This document shows, piece after piece, positions 16,135 to 24,625 of a DNA stretch of 64,000 nucleotides; position 1 is the first letter of the stretch, and each line of letters opens with the position of its first letter. This stretch comes from Lachnospiraceae bacterium (lineage in GTDB: Bacteria; Bacillota_A; Clostridia; Lachnospirales; Lachnospiraceae): assembly GCA_024690425.1 (NCBI GenBank), contig JAILCT010000100.1, positions 28,892 to 92,891 of the forward strand. The letters are read 5' to 3'. A model generated the notes under the pieces. That model was not told the origin of the DNA and made no database searches. It saw only the letters and a list, made by a program, of their open reading frames with translations. A program made the position numbers and the translations under genes.

Positions 16135-18789
16135 ATGAAACAGTTCACTTCAAAAGAGTTAAGGAACACCTGGAAGGAATTCTATAAGGAGAGAGGACAC
16201 GTTGATGTCGGAGCCGTGTCTTTGGTATCTGACGGGTCAACAGGCGTTATGTTCAACGTAGCAGGCATGCAGCCCCTTATGCCTTATCTTCTGGGACAGA
16301 AGCATCCGATGGGAACGAGGCTGTGTAATGTGCAGGGGTGTGTCCGCACCAACGATATCGACTCCGTCGGAGACAAGTCTCATGTGACTTTCTTCGAGAT
16401 GATGGGAAGCTGGTCGCTGGGCGATTATTTCAAGGAGGACAGGTGCAAGTGGAGCTACGAGCTTCTTACGGAAGTTTTCGGTTTTGACCGTGATCATCTT
16501 GCAGCTACGGTGTTCGAAGGTGATGAGAATGCACCCAGGGATGAAGAGGGAGCAAAATGCCGTATAGACTCGGGATTCAAGCCCGAGAATATTTATTATC
16601 TTCCCGCTGAGGATAACTGGTGGGGACTTGAGTACGGCCCCTGCGGTCCCGATTCCGAGATGTTCTATATAGCCGATGTACCGGACTGCGGTCCTGACTG
16701 CGGACCGGGATGTTCGTGCGGCAAATATACCGAGCTTGGAAACGATGTCTTCATGCAGTATGAGAAGCATAAGGACGGTCACCTTACGCCTCTTGCCAAG
16801 AAGAATGTCGATACCGGCTGGGGGCTTGAAAGAAACCTTGCCTTCCTTAACGGGACCAAGGATGTATATAAGACCGACCTCTTCGCTTCGGTCATTGCGT
16901 ATGTTGAGAAGATTTCGGGCTTTAGGTATGACAATGATGACGACAAGACACGTTCCATGCGCGTCCTTTCCGACCATATGCGTACATCCGTAATGCTTAT
17001 AGGCGACGAGGCAAGGCTCACACCTTCAAACGGCGGTGCAGGATATGTACTCAGAAGGCTCATACGGCGTGCTGTAAGGCACGGAAGGATACTGGGCCTT
17101 ACCACGGAGAACCTGCTTGATATCGCAAAGATATTCATAGATGAGGTTTATTCGGATTCATATCCCAATCTTGTTACGAACAGGGATTTTGTGCTTAAGG
17201 AGCTTAAGAAGGAGATCGATCGTTTTACGGCCACTCTTGAGAACGGTATGAAGGAGTTTAAGAAGATCCTGGATACTGTTCTTGCCTCCTCCGGAAAGTC
17301 AATCGCCGGTAAGGATGCCTTCTATTTATATGATACATTCGGTTTCCCATTGGAGCTTACGGTTGAGATGGCAGATGAGCAGGGCCTCAGTGTTGATGAA
17401 GCGGGATTCGAAAAAGCAATGGAAGAGCAGAAACAGAAGGCAAGGGATAATGCCAACTTCTCTCTTAAGGCTTCATCCGATGATCTTGCCGCATTCAAGG
17501 GACTTGATGAATCTGTTGTAACCGAGTTCACGGGATATGAGAAGACGGAAGATACCGGTAAGGTGGTTGCCATTGCTTCTTCCGAGCTTATAAATGAAGT
17601 CGGTGAAGGTCTTGAGTGCGTGATCGTGACAGATAAAACACCGTTCTACGCTACCATGGGCGGCCAGAAGGGTGATTTTGGCTGCATTAATGCAGGTAAC
17701 TTCGAATTCGAAGTAAAGGATACGGTTAAGATAGACGGCGGCAGAGTAGGTCACGTGGGTATAGTTAAGTCCGGTAAGGTTAAGACCGGCGACACGGTTA
17801 CTCTCACAGTCGATCCAGCCAACAGGACGGCCACCTGTATGAACCATTCCGCAACCCACCTGCTCCAGAAGGCACTTCAGACGGTGCTCGGGGATGAGGT
17901 CAAGCAGCAGGGCTCTTATCAGGACGGAGAGAGGACCAGGTTCGACTTCTCATTCTCGCGCGCAGTGACGGCTGAGGAACTCAACAGGGTTGAGGACCTT
18001 GTCAATGAAAAGATCATGGAGGATATCCCTGTAGTGACGGATATCATGTCGATAGATGAAGCGAAGAAGTCCGGCGCGATGGCCCTCTTCGGCGAGAAGT
18101 ACGGCGAGGTAGTAAGGGTCGTAAAGATGGGTGACTTCTCCAAGGAACTGTGCGGCGGAACCCATGTTAAGAAGACCGGTGACATTCATGCCTTCAAGAT
18201 CATGTCCGAGAGCGGTATCGCAGCGGGCGTGCGAAGGGTGGAAGGACTTACCGGTACGAGAGTGCTTGCATATTATAAGGAAGTGGAAGATACATTAAGG
18301 AATGCGGCTTTACTCCTTAAGACATCACCTGCGGAGCTCTCCGACAGGATCGGTAAGCTCAGGGATGAGGTAAAGTCACTCACATCCGAGCTTGAGTCAT
18401 TAAAGAGCAAGGCTGCCAAGGATGCGATGGGCGACGTGATGGATAAGGTCACAGAGGTTAAGGGTGTTAAGTTCCTTGCAACAAGCGTTCCCGGGGTTGA
18501 TATGAACGGCCTCAGGGATCTGGGAGACCAGCTTAAGGATAAGATAGGTGACGGCGTTGTTCTGCTTGCATCCGATGCAGGCGGCAAGGTCAACCTGGTT
18601 GCGATGGCTACTGACGGGGCAATGGGCAAGGGTGCTCATGCCGGTAACCTTATCAAGGGTATCGCCGGTCTCGTAGGCGGTGGCGGCGGAGGCCGTCCCA
18701 ACATGGCCCAGGCAGGCGGCAAGAATCCTGCAGGCATAGATGAGGCACTGACCGAGGCGCTTAAGGTACTCGAGGTCCAGCTCTCATAA
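16135..18789 (+). CDS. alaS: Alanine--tRNA ligase, variant with Cys-rich insertion
   Basis: 884 residues. The class II catalytic core has MFNVAGMQPLMPYL, RTNDIDSVG, HVTFFEMMGSWSLGDYFK and NVDTGWGLERN. The editing domain has NHSATHLLQKAL (HxxxH) and CGGTHV. A Gly-rich C-terminal domain closes the protein. Around residues 183-195 there is an unusual CGPDCGPGCSCGKY insert with four cysteines, likely a zinc-binding knob, in place of the usual acidic loop before the VFMQY strand. I recall this form from some other bacterial AlaRS, so it may mark a separate lineage. ATG 16135 follows AGGAGAG; no T-box leader fits upstream. Confidence 0.95.
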   Translation: MKQFTSKELRNTWKEFYKERGHVDVGAVSLVSDGSTGVMFNVAGMQPLMPYLLGQKHPMGTRLCNVQGCVRTNDIDSVGDKSHVTFFEMMGSWSLGDYFKEDRCKWSYELLTEVFGFDRDHLAATVFEGDENAPRDEEGAKCRIDSGFKPENIYYLPAEDNWWGLEYGPCGPDSEMFYIADVPDCGPDCGPGCSCGKYTELGNDVFMQYEKHKDGHLTPLAKKNVDTGWGLERNLAFLNGTKDVYKTDLFASVIAYVEKISGFRYDNDDDKTRSMRVLSDHMRTSVMLIGDEARLTPSNGGAGYVLRRLIRRAVRHGRILGLTTENLLDIAKIFIDEVYSDSYPNLVTNRDFVLKELKKEIDRFTATLENGMKEFKKILDTVLASSGKSIAGKDAFYLYDTFGFPLELTVEMADEQGLSVDEAGFEKAMEEQKQKARDNANFSLKASSDDLAAFKGLDESVVTEFTGYEKTEDTGKVVAIASSELINEVGEGLECVIVTDKTPFYATMGGQKGDFGCINAGNFEFEVKDTVKIDGGRVGHVGIVKSGKVKTGDTVTLTVDPANRTATCMNHSATHLLQKALQTVLGDEVKQQGSYQDGERTRFDFSFSRAVTAEELNRVEDLVNEKIMEDIPVVTDIMSIDEAKKSGAMALFGEKYGEVVRVVKMGDFSKELCGGTHVKKTGDIHAFKIMSESGIAAGVRRVEGLTGTRVLAYYKEVEDTLRNAALLLKTSPAELSDRIGKLRDEVKSLTSELESLKSKAAKDAMGDVMDKVTEVKGVKFLATSVPGVDMNGLRDLGDQLKDKIGDGVVLLASDAGGKVNLVAMATDGAMGKGAHAGNLIKGIAGLVGGGGGGRPNMAQAGGKNPAGIDEALTEALKVLEVQLS

Positions 18790-18790
18790 A

Positions 18791-18823
18791 TGTGACACTT
18801 TAGCTCTGAATGAAAGTGTCACA
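18791..18823. repeat. Inverted repeat after alaS
   Basis: Perfect 11-bp arms TGTGACACTTT (18791-18801) and its complement (18813-18823) with an 11-base loop. No T-run follows, so it is a weak terminator at best. A further TGTGAC copy occurs at 18828, which could mean a protein-binding site near the rpsU promoter. Confidence 0.6.
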
Positions 18824-18844
18824 TGGATGTGACAAAAATATAAG

Positions 18845-18873
18845 TTGACTAATCGGGGCCTTCTGTATATAAT
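18845..18873 (+). promoter_or_regulatory. Promoter of rpsU
   Basis: TTGACT (18845-18850), 17-bp spacer and TATAAT (18868-18873), a near-consensus housekeeping promoter. Predicted leader of about 77 bases. Confidence 0.85.
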
Positions 18874-18881
18874 AACATCTA

Positions 18882-18937
18882 GTGCAGCGCCTTAACAGGC
18901 GAAAACCCTACAGTCGTCAATGCACAAATATATGACG
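18882..18937 (+). promoter_or_regulatory. Structured 5' leader of rpsU
   Basis: GTGCA (18882-18886) can pair with TGCAC (18921-18925), enclosing an inner hairpin GCGCCT/AGGCG. An alternative CGTC/GACG pairing (18916-18937) reaches toward the ribosome site. This could be an autoregulatory leader; no known family was recognised. Confidence 0.35.
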
Positions 18938-18956
18938 CGAGGGGAGGTTGAGAAAC

Positions 18957-19133
18957 ATGTCAAACGTGATCGTAAAAGAGAATGAAACATTAGACAGCGC
19001 TCTTCGTCGTTTCAAGAGGAACTGTGCCAAGGCCGGTATCCAGCAGGAAATCCGTAAGAGAGAGCATTACGAGAAGCCTAGCGTAAAGCGTAAGAAGAAA
19101 TCTGAAGCTGCCAGGAAGCGTAAATACAACTAA
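18957..19133 (+). CDS. rpsU: 30S ribosomal protein S21
   Basis: 58 residues, basic, with the S21 pattern [20 protein letters not shown] and a Lys/Arg-rich C-terminus ([15 protein letters not shown]). S21 sits near the 3' end of 16S rRNA and helps initiation. ATG 18957 follows GGGGAGG. It is monocistronic: own promoter upstream and an intrinsic terminator just behind. Confidence 0.97.
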   Translation: MSNVIVKENETLDSALRRFKRNCAKAGIQQEIRKREHYEKPSVKRKKKSEAARKRKYN

Positions 19134-19148
19134 TAAGTCATTTGATGG

Positions 19149-19186
19149 AATCCTCCGAATAATTTCGGAGGATTTCTTATTTTGTT
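19149..19186 (+). terminator. Intrinsic terminator of rpsU
   Basis: Arms AATCCTCCGAA (19149-19159) and TTCGGAGGATT (19164-19174) form a perfect 11-bp stem with a 4-base loop, followed by a T-rich tract. Confidence 0.9.
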
Positions 19187-19207
19187 CTAGATTTTGTACC
19201 GGGGATA

Positions 19208-19216
19208 TGCTATAAT
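19208..19216 (+). promoter_or_regulatory. Extended -10 box, possible leaderless promoter
   Basis: TGCTATAAT ends five bases before ATG 19222. No ribosome site lies before that ATG. A second ATG at 19246 has a weak GGAAAG upstream. Confidence 0.6.
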
Positions 19217-19221
19217 ACAAC

Positions 19222-20100
19222 ATGTTGTGGAAAGCGAGACTAGATATGGTGTTTTTGATCTCGGCTCTGATCCTGCTGCTCATCATATGCTTTATTTATA
19301 AGGAGAGCAAGGGCTTCCGGGTTGTACGATACAGATTTGTTAACGGTAAGCTTGGCACTGATCATTTCAGGTTTGCCGTAATATCCGACCTTCATGATCT
19401 TGACCACGGGAATGGCAATGAAGCCGTACTTAAGGCACTGGACGCCGAGGAACCCGATGCGGTATTTTTTGCCGGGGACATGGTCACATCGAGTATGGAA
19501 CCCAAGTATCATTCCGATGCAGCCCTTAAGTTTATTGAGGCTGTTGCCTCGAGGTATCCTATATATTATGGTATCGGGAATCATGAGGAGAAGCTGAGAC
19601 GGTGCCCGGATGATTTTCCGGGTGAGTACGATAAATACGTAAGAGCTCTTTCGGACATGGGCGTTCGGATGCTCATCAATGAGAAGGTAAGCATTGATGG
19701 GGCGTGTATCGATGTATACGGGCTGGATCTTGAGCATGAATATTACCGCAAGCTTAAGACGAAATGGATCCCGGATGACTATCTTCTTAAGAAGTTCGGC
19801 AAGTGCGATCCCGGCAGGATATCGATCCTTCTTGCGCACAATCCGGAGCAGTTTCCGAAATATGTCCTGTGGCATCCCGATTACATCCTGTCGGGGCATG
19901 TGCACGGAGGCATCGTGAACATACCGTTTCTGGGAGGGGTCATATCCCCGCAGCTTAAGCTTTTTCCCAAGTACGATGCCGGCCTTTTTGAACAGGACGG
20001 GTCAACGATGATCCTAAGCAGGGGACTTGGATCGCACACGATACCCGTAAGGGTAAACAACAAGGCGGAAGTTGTGATCGTGGATATTTACAGGGAATGA
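19222..20100 (+). CDS. Membrane-anchored metallophosphoesterase (YaeI/YkuE-like)
   Basis: 292 residues. One N-terminal transmembrane helix (about residues 8-26) is followed by a calcineurin-like phosphoesterase domain with all metal motifs: SDLHD, GDMV, GNHEE, LAHNPE and GHVHGG. Relatives cleave phosphodiesters such as UDP-sugars or lipid intermediates on the membrane; the substrate here is unknown. ATG 19222 would make a leaderless mRNA. ATG 19246, with a weak GGAAAG site, would keep the transmembrane helix. Confidence 0.88.
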   Translation: MLWKARLDMVFLISALILLLIICFIYKESKGFRVVRYRFVNGKLGTDHFRFAVISDLHDLDHGNGNEAVLKALDAEEPDAVFFAGDMVTSSMEPKYHSDAALKFIEAVASRYPIYYGIGNHEEKLRRCPDDFPGEYDKYVRALSDMGVRMLINEKVSIDGACIDVYGLDLEHEYYRKLKTKWIPDDYLLKKFGKCDPGRISILLAHNPEQFPKYVLWHPDYILSGHVHGGIVNIPFLGGVISPQLKLFPKYDAGLFEQDGSTMILSRGLGSHTIPVRVNNKAEVVIVDIYRE

Positions 20101-20176
20101 TACAGTTGGAAGTGACCGCAGGGTTTGAGGGAGCCTGAAGGTTCATGGCAGGGAGTAAACATTTAAGGGGAATTCA

Positions 20177-20947
20177 ATGAAAAAGGATAATGATATCATG
20201 AGTCTTACCGTGAAACTGCAGGTATTTGAAGGACCGCTCGATCTGCTCCTTCATCTTATAGAGAAGAATAAGGTGGATATCTACGATATCCCCATTGTTC
20301 TTATTACCGACCAGTATCTTGATTATATAAGGCAGATGCAGAAGGAGGATCTCGACGTCATGAGCGAGTTCCTTGTAATGGCTGCAACCCTTCTTGACAT
20401 AAAGTGCAGGATGCTTCTTCCCAAGGAGGTCAACGAAGAAGGCGAGGAGGAGGATCCGAGGGCCGAGCTCGTTGAGAAGCTTATCGAGTACAAGCTTTAT
20501 AAATATATGTCTTACGAGCTTAAGGACATGCACATGGATGCAGGCAGGACCCTGTTCAAGAAGCCTACAATGCCTAAGGAGATCGAGGACTATGAGCAGC
20601 CGATCGACTATGAACAGCTGATAGGTGACATGGATCTTGCCAAGCTCAATCAGATATTCAAGTCTATGATGAAGCGCCAGGTCGATAAGATCGATCCGAT
20701 AAGGAGCAAGTTCGGCAAGATCGAGAAGGATGAGGTCAACCTTGAGGAGAAGACTGCATATATTGAGAATTACGTGAAGAGTCATAAGCGGTTCGGATTC
20801 AGGGACCTTCTTGAGAAGCAGGGTTCGAAGATGGACATTGTGGTGACCTTCCTCGTTATACTGGAGCTCATGAAGCTGGGGCAGATAATGATCGTACAGG
20901 AAGCACTGTTTGATGACATCATGATCACATCCAAGATGGCTGCATGA
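20177..20947 (+). CDS. scpA: Segregation and condensation protein A
   Basis: 256 residues, kleisin subunit of the SMC-ScpA-ScpB condensin, which compacts and separates chromosomes. The N-terminal SMC-binding part begins LQVFEGPLDLLLHLIEKNKVDIYDI, cut here by family pattern EGPLDLLLHLI. The C-terminal winged helix contains VVTFLVILELMKLGQI. ATG 20177 follows AAGGGGA. scpB follows after 59 bases. Confidence 0.95.
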   Translation: MKKDNDIMSLTVKLQVFEGPLDLLLHLIEKNKVDIYDIPIVLITDQYLDYIRQMQKEDLDVMSEFLVMAATLLDIKCRMLLPKEVNEEGEEEDPRAELVEKLIEYKLYKYMSYELKDMHMDAGRTLFKKPTMPKEIEDYEQPIDYEQLIGDMDLAKLNQIFKSMMKRQVDKIDPIRSKFGKIEKDEVNLEEKTAYIENYVKSHKRFGFRDLLEKQGSKMDIVVTFLVILELMKLGQIMIVQEALFDDIMITSKMAA

Positions 20948-21006
20948 TCATTGATCGCCATGAAGGGCAAGGCAGAGCATAAGCGAAGACGGAGCAGGGG
21001 CAGATA

Positions 21007-21684
21007 TTGGCTAAGAAGATAAGCGATAAGGAAAATAATACAGAAGAAACAGTTGAAACAGGAGCGGCAGAAGGAGCGGAAGCAGCCGCAGAAGTGCAGC
21101 AGGAAGATATAAAGACGGTGGATAATCCCAAGGCTGTTATCGGGGCGGTACTCTTTTCGGTAGGTAATTCAGTTGAGTATAAGAAGCTGGCCGCGGTGCT
21201 GGGCCGCGATCTTGAAACGACCAAGGGCCTGGTTGCTGAGCTTAAGAAGGAATACGACGGTAATGATGACTGCGGTTTTACCATTATAGAACTTGAGGAA
21301 TCGGTACAGATGTGCTCCAAGGCATCAATGTATGAGCAACTCATCAAGATAGCCAAGGTTCCCAAAACATATTCACTTACGGATTCGATGCTTGAGACCC
21401 TGTCTATAATAGCTTATAAGCAGCCGGTCACCAAGCTTGAGATCGAGAAGATAAGGGGAGTCAGCTGTGACCATGCGGTTAACAAGCTTGTCGAGTACGG
21501 GCTCATAACCGAACTGGGAAGGCTGCAGGCGCCCGGAAGGCCGTTACTCTTTGGGACAACAGAGGAGTTCCTGCGAAGCTTCAACGTTACATCCCTTGAC
21601 GACCTTCCCACGGCGAGTCCTGACAGGATAGAGGAGTTTAAGAAGGAAGCGGCTGAGGAAGTGTCAGTCAAGCTTGATATCTAG
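21007..21684 (+). CDS. scpB: Segregation and condensation protein B
   Basis: 225 residues. Two winged-helix domains bridge ScpA; recognisable blocks are IGAVLFSVGNSVEYKKLA, DSMLETLSIIAYKQPVTK, EIEKIRGV and LGRLQAPGRPLLFGTT. An Ala/Glu-rich N-terminal extension of about 35 residues is unusual but unremarkable. TTG 21007 is the likely start, with AGGGG upstream. A strong terminator follows the gene. Confidence 0.94.
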   Translation: MAKKISDKENNTEETVETGAAEGAEAAAEVQQEDIKTVDNPKAVIGAVLFSVGNSVEYKKLAAVLGRDLETTKGLVAELKKEYDGNDDCGFTIIELEESVQMCSKASMYEQLIKIAKVPKTYSLTDSMLETLSIIAYKQPVTKLEIEKIRGVSCDHAVNKLVEYGLITELGRLQAPGRPLLFGTTEEFLRSFNVTSLDDLPTASPDRIEEFKKEAAEEVSVKLDI

Positions 21685-21713
21685 TTACGAACATTGATGG
21701 CAGGATAGAAATC

Positions 21714-21746
21714 GGGCCGGCGGAAATGACCGCCGGCTCCTGTTAT
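21714..21746 (+). terminator. Intrinsic terminator of scpAB
   Basis: GGGCCGGCGG and CCGCCGGCTC pair around an AAATGA loop, followed by CTGTTATTTTG. It closes the scpA-scpB unit. Confidence 0.85.
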
Positions 21747-21796
21747 TTTGATAAGAAAAAAATGTAAAATATCTTCTATGAATTATATCTGACTTG

Positions 21797-21805
21797 TGCT
21801 ATAAT
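21797..21805 (+). promoter_or_regulatory. Extended -10 promoter of the biotin carboxyltransferase operon
   Basis: TGCTATAAT, about 75 bases before the initiating ATG 21887. The -35 region is weak, as usual for extended -10 promoters. Confidence 0.65.
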
Positions 21806-21886
21806 CTATTCTAGTGCGTAATGCGCAATGATTGTTTAAGCAAAGGCTTTATAAGCCATACTATACTAAATGGAGGGCTGAACAAA

Positions 21887-23311
21887 ATGAGTAACACTTC
21901 TCAAGCGAGCGCAAGAATCAATTCCTTGCTCGATGAAAACAGTTTTGTTGAGATCGGCGCCGGGGTTACGGCCAGGGCTACTGATTTCAATATGGATCCC
22001 AAGGCGGCTCCTACTGACGGCGTTGTTACGGGATACGGCCTTATAGGCGGCAGTCTCGTGTACGTTTACAGTCAGGATGCATCTGTAATGGGCGGTTCTG
22101 TCGGCGAAATGCATGCGAAGAAGATCATCAATCTCTATGATCTTGCAATGAAGACAGGAGCTCCCGTGATCGGTCTTATCGATTCGACCGGATTAAGGCT
22201 TCTTGAAGCAACAGATGCACTTTCAGCATTCGGAAGGATCTACAAGAGGCAGTCAATGGCTTCCGGTGTTATCCCCCAGATAACAGCAATATTCGGAAGT
22301 TGCGGCGGCGGACTTGCATTATTCCCTTCAATGTCTGACTTTACCTTTATCGAGTCGGGCAAGGGTAAGATGTTTGTTAATTCACCCAATGCTGTTGAAG
22401 GCAATTACACGGAGAAGCTTGACACATCAGCAGCTGCATTCAGGAGCAGCGAGTGCGGTGATGTTGACTTTGTGGCAGATGAAGCTGATATCTATAATGA
22501 GATCAGGAACCTTGTCATGATGCTTCCCGAGAACAACGAGGAGAACGGTGCATTTGAAGAATGCAGCGATGACCTTAACAGGTTATGTACAGATCTTTCG
22601 GCATGCTATAAGGATGCATCGGTTGCATTGTCCAGGATAGCTGATGATCAGGCCTTCCTTGAGGTTAAGGCAGATTATGCAAAGTCAATGGTAACCGGAT
22701 TCTTAAGGCTTAACGGTATCACGGTTGGTGCTGTTGCCAACAGGAGCGAGAAATACGACGATGAAGGAAAGGTGGCTGAGAAGTTCGATTCAGTCCTTAC
22801 TCCCGCAGGATGCCTTAAGGCAGCTGATTTTGTAACCTTCTGCGATGCATTTGATATTCCTGTGATCACACTTACGAATGTAAGCGGATTCGAGACGACA
22901 ATGTGCGCAGAGAAGAAGCTGAGCAAGGCAGCAGCCAAGCTTGCATATGCATTTGCCAATGCTACGGTTCCCAAGGTTAACGTTATCACGGGCAATGCAT
23001 TCGGAAGCGCATACGTTATCATGAATTCCAAATCACTCGGTGCCGACATGAGCTTTGCATGGGATTCCGCTTCAGTCGGAATGATGGATGCCGATGCAGC
23101 AGCCAAGCTCCTCTTCGAGAAGGAAGACAACAAGGCGGAACTTACCGCTTCCTATAAGGAGATACAGACAAGCGTTGAATCTGCAGCACGCCGTGGATAT
23201 ATCGATACCGTTATCGCAGCCGAGGAGACACGTAAGTACGTTATCGGCGCACTTGAGATGCTGTTTACAAAGAGAGAGGAGCGTCCTAACAAGAAGCATG
23301 GCGCGATCTGA
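21887..23311 (+). CDS. Acyl-CoA carboxyltransferase (methylmalonyl-CoA decarboxylase alpha / transcarboxylase 12S type)
   Basis: 474 residues, starting at ATG 21887 behind GGAGGG although the frame is open further upstream. It belongs to the carboxyltransferase family of propionyl/methylmalonyl/glutaconyl-CoA enzymes: two crotonase-like halves with PTDGVVTGYG, GSCGGGLALFPSMSDF (oxyanion glycines) and, in the second half, GFLRLNGITVGAVANRS and GNAFGSAYVIMNSKSLGA. It moves CO2 between an acyl-CoA and carrier-bound biotin. It is slightly shorter than usual MmdA (about 510). It heads an operon with the Na+ pump and an oxaloacetate-type carboxyltransferase. The acyl-CoA used (methylmalonyl, malonyl, glutaconyl) is not resolved. 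Confidence 0.87.
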   Translation: MSNTSQASARINSLLDENSFVEIGAGVTARATDFNMDPKAAPTDGVVTGYGLIGGSLVYVYSQDASVMGGSVGEMHAKKIINLYDLAMKTGAPVIGLIDSTGLRLLEATDALSAFGRIYKRQSMASGVIPQITAIFGSCGGGLALFPSMSDFTFIESGKGKMFVNSPNAVEGNYTEKLDTSAAAFRSSECGDVDFVADEADIYNEIRNLVMMLPENNEENGAFEECSDDLNRLCTDLSACYKDASVALSRIADDQAFLEVKADYAKSMVTGFLRLNGITVGAVANRSEKYDDEGKVAEKFDSVLTPAGCLKAADFVTFCDAFDIPVITLTNVSGFETTMCAEKKLSKAAAKLAYAFANATVPKVNVITGNAFGSAYVIMNSKSLGADMSFAWDSASVGMMDADAAAKLLFEKEDNKAELTASYKEIQTSVESAARRGYIDTVIAAEETRKYVIGALEMLFTKREERPNKKHGAI

Positions 23312-23333
23312 GAAAGGGAAGGTGAAACGTAAT

Positions 23334-24185
23334 ATGAAAAAGTTTTTATCAGTATTATGTATAAGTATCTGCCTTCTTGGATTGACAGCATGTGAGAAGC
23401 CCAAACCGGTTGATCCGAATGACCAGGCTTCCCTGATAGGGCGGTCACAGGCGATAATTACATATATACTTGCAGAGGATCCGGAAACATATAACGGAAT
23501 ATCCTACAGTGTAGGAAAACAGCTGACCGGTCTTCAGGATTTTGCCGACGGAGGAGCTGAGTATACCGAAGTTGTCCTCAAGGACGTTGTCGGACTTCCT
23601 GTTGAGGGTAACGGCTTTATTTCCGGTGTTGATTCCTGGAAGAAGGCAACCGAGGAGATCGGCGGATTTGTCAGTCTCGGTGATACGACCGTTGAGTACG
23701 GCTCCAAGGGAGATACTTTTATAGTCGATGTGGGAGCACAGTTCGAGAAGAGAACTGCGACCATAGAGTTTGTTTACAAGGATGATCTTAATAAGACACT
23801 TACATCATACGCCGTTAATGTTGATTACACCTTCGGCGAGAAGATGGGTAAAGCGGGACTCAATACTTTGCTCGGTATGGGAACCGTGTTTATCGTTCTT
23901 ATACTTCTTTCATTCCTTATAAGCTGCTTCAATCTCATCAATAAGGCGCAGGCTTCGATGGAGAGCAAGAAAGCGGCAGGTCAGCCCCGGGCCGCTGAAA
24001 AACCTACACCTGCACCGGTAAGTGCACCCGTTGCAGCAGCTGGTGGTGACGACGAGATAGCGGCGGTAATATCGGCAGCGATCGCGGCTTATGAATCCGA
24101 GAGCGGAGTAAGCCTTGCCGAATCGGGCGGATATTATGTAAGAAGCATAAGACGCAGAAGCAACAATAAGTGGAATAAGAACTAA
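23334..24185 (+). CDS. Na+-pump decarboxylase gamma subunit (OadG-like) with lipoprotein N-terminus
   Basis: 283 residues from ATG 23334 (site AAGGGAAGGTG). A lipoprotein signal with lipobox LTAC opens the protein. An extracytoplasmic domain of about 160 residues follows. Then one strong transmembrane helix (TVFIVLILLSFLISCFNLI), a Pro/Ala linker and the C-terminal DDEIAAVISAAIAAYE block typical of OadG. OadG normally begins at its helix and is about 100 residues, so the lipid-anchored outer domain is an addition. Gamma subunits tie the carboxyltransferase to the beta pump. Confidence 0.83.
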   Translation: MKKFLSVLCISICLLGLTACEKPKPVDPNDQASLIGRSQAIITYILAEDPETYNGISYSVGKQLTGLQDFADGGAEYTEVVLKDVVGLPVEGNGFISGVDSWKKATEEIGGFVSLGDTTVEYGSKGDTFIVDVGAQFEKRTATIEFVYKDDLNKTLTSYAVNVDYTFGEKMGKAGLNTLLGMGTVFIVLILLSFLISCFNLINKAQASMESKKAAGQPRAAEKPTPAPVSAPVAAAGGDDEIAAVISAAIAAYESESGVSLAESGGYYVRSIRRRSNNKWNKN

Positions 24186-24215
24186 AGATTTTCAGTATAC
24201 CAGGAGGAATATAAA

Positions 24216-24578
24216 ATGAAAAACTATACCATTACTGTTAACGGAAATGTATATGATGTAACCGTAGAAGAAGGAGCAGGCGGATCGGCACCCGTTGCCA
24301 AGGCAGCACCTGCAGCAGCACCCAAGGCAGCACCCGCAGCAGCACCGAAGGCAGCCGGAGCAGGCTCCATAAAGGTTGAAGCCGGTGCAGCAGGCAAGAT
24401 CTTCAAGATCGAAGCAAGCGTAGGCCAGAGCGTAAGCAAGGGCGATACCATTATCATCCTTGAAGCCATGAAGATGGAGATCCCTGTTGTTTCACCTGCA
24501 GACGGTACTGTGGCAAGTATTGATGTTTCTGTTGGTGATTCCGTAGAGGCAGGAGCATGCCTTGCAACTCTTAACTAA
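24216..24578 (+). CDS. Biotin carrier protein (transcarboxylase 1.3S / decarboxylase delta type)
   Basis: 120 residues. N-terminal MKNYTITVNGNVYDVTVEE is typical of free-standing biotin carriers of Na+ pump decarboxylases. An Ala/Pro-rich hinge (AAPKAAPAAAPKAA) comes next, then a biotinyl domain with EAMKMEI, whose Lys is biotinylated. It carries CO2 between the two carboxyltransferases and the beta subunit. Good AGGAGG site upstream. Confidence 0.95.
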   Translation: MKNYTITVNGNVYDVTVEEGAGGSAPVAKAAPAAAPKAAPAAAPKAAGAGSIKVEAGAAGKIFKIEASVGQSVSKGDTIIILEAMKMEIPVVSPADGTVASIDVSVGDSVEAGACLATLN

Positions 24579-24625
24579 GGCTTGAACTGAATCTGATACT
24601 AATTCATTAAATTGGAGGTTTAAAA

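Noticed and set aside
23088..23333. Longer N-terminus for the OadG-like gene, overlapping the upstream carboxyltransferase
   Set aside because: ATG 23334 has a ribosome site and starts a clear lipoprotein signal; the upstream part is an out-of-frame reading of the previous gene.
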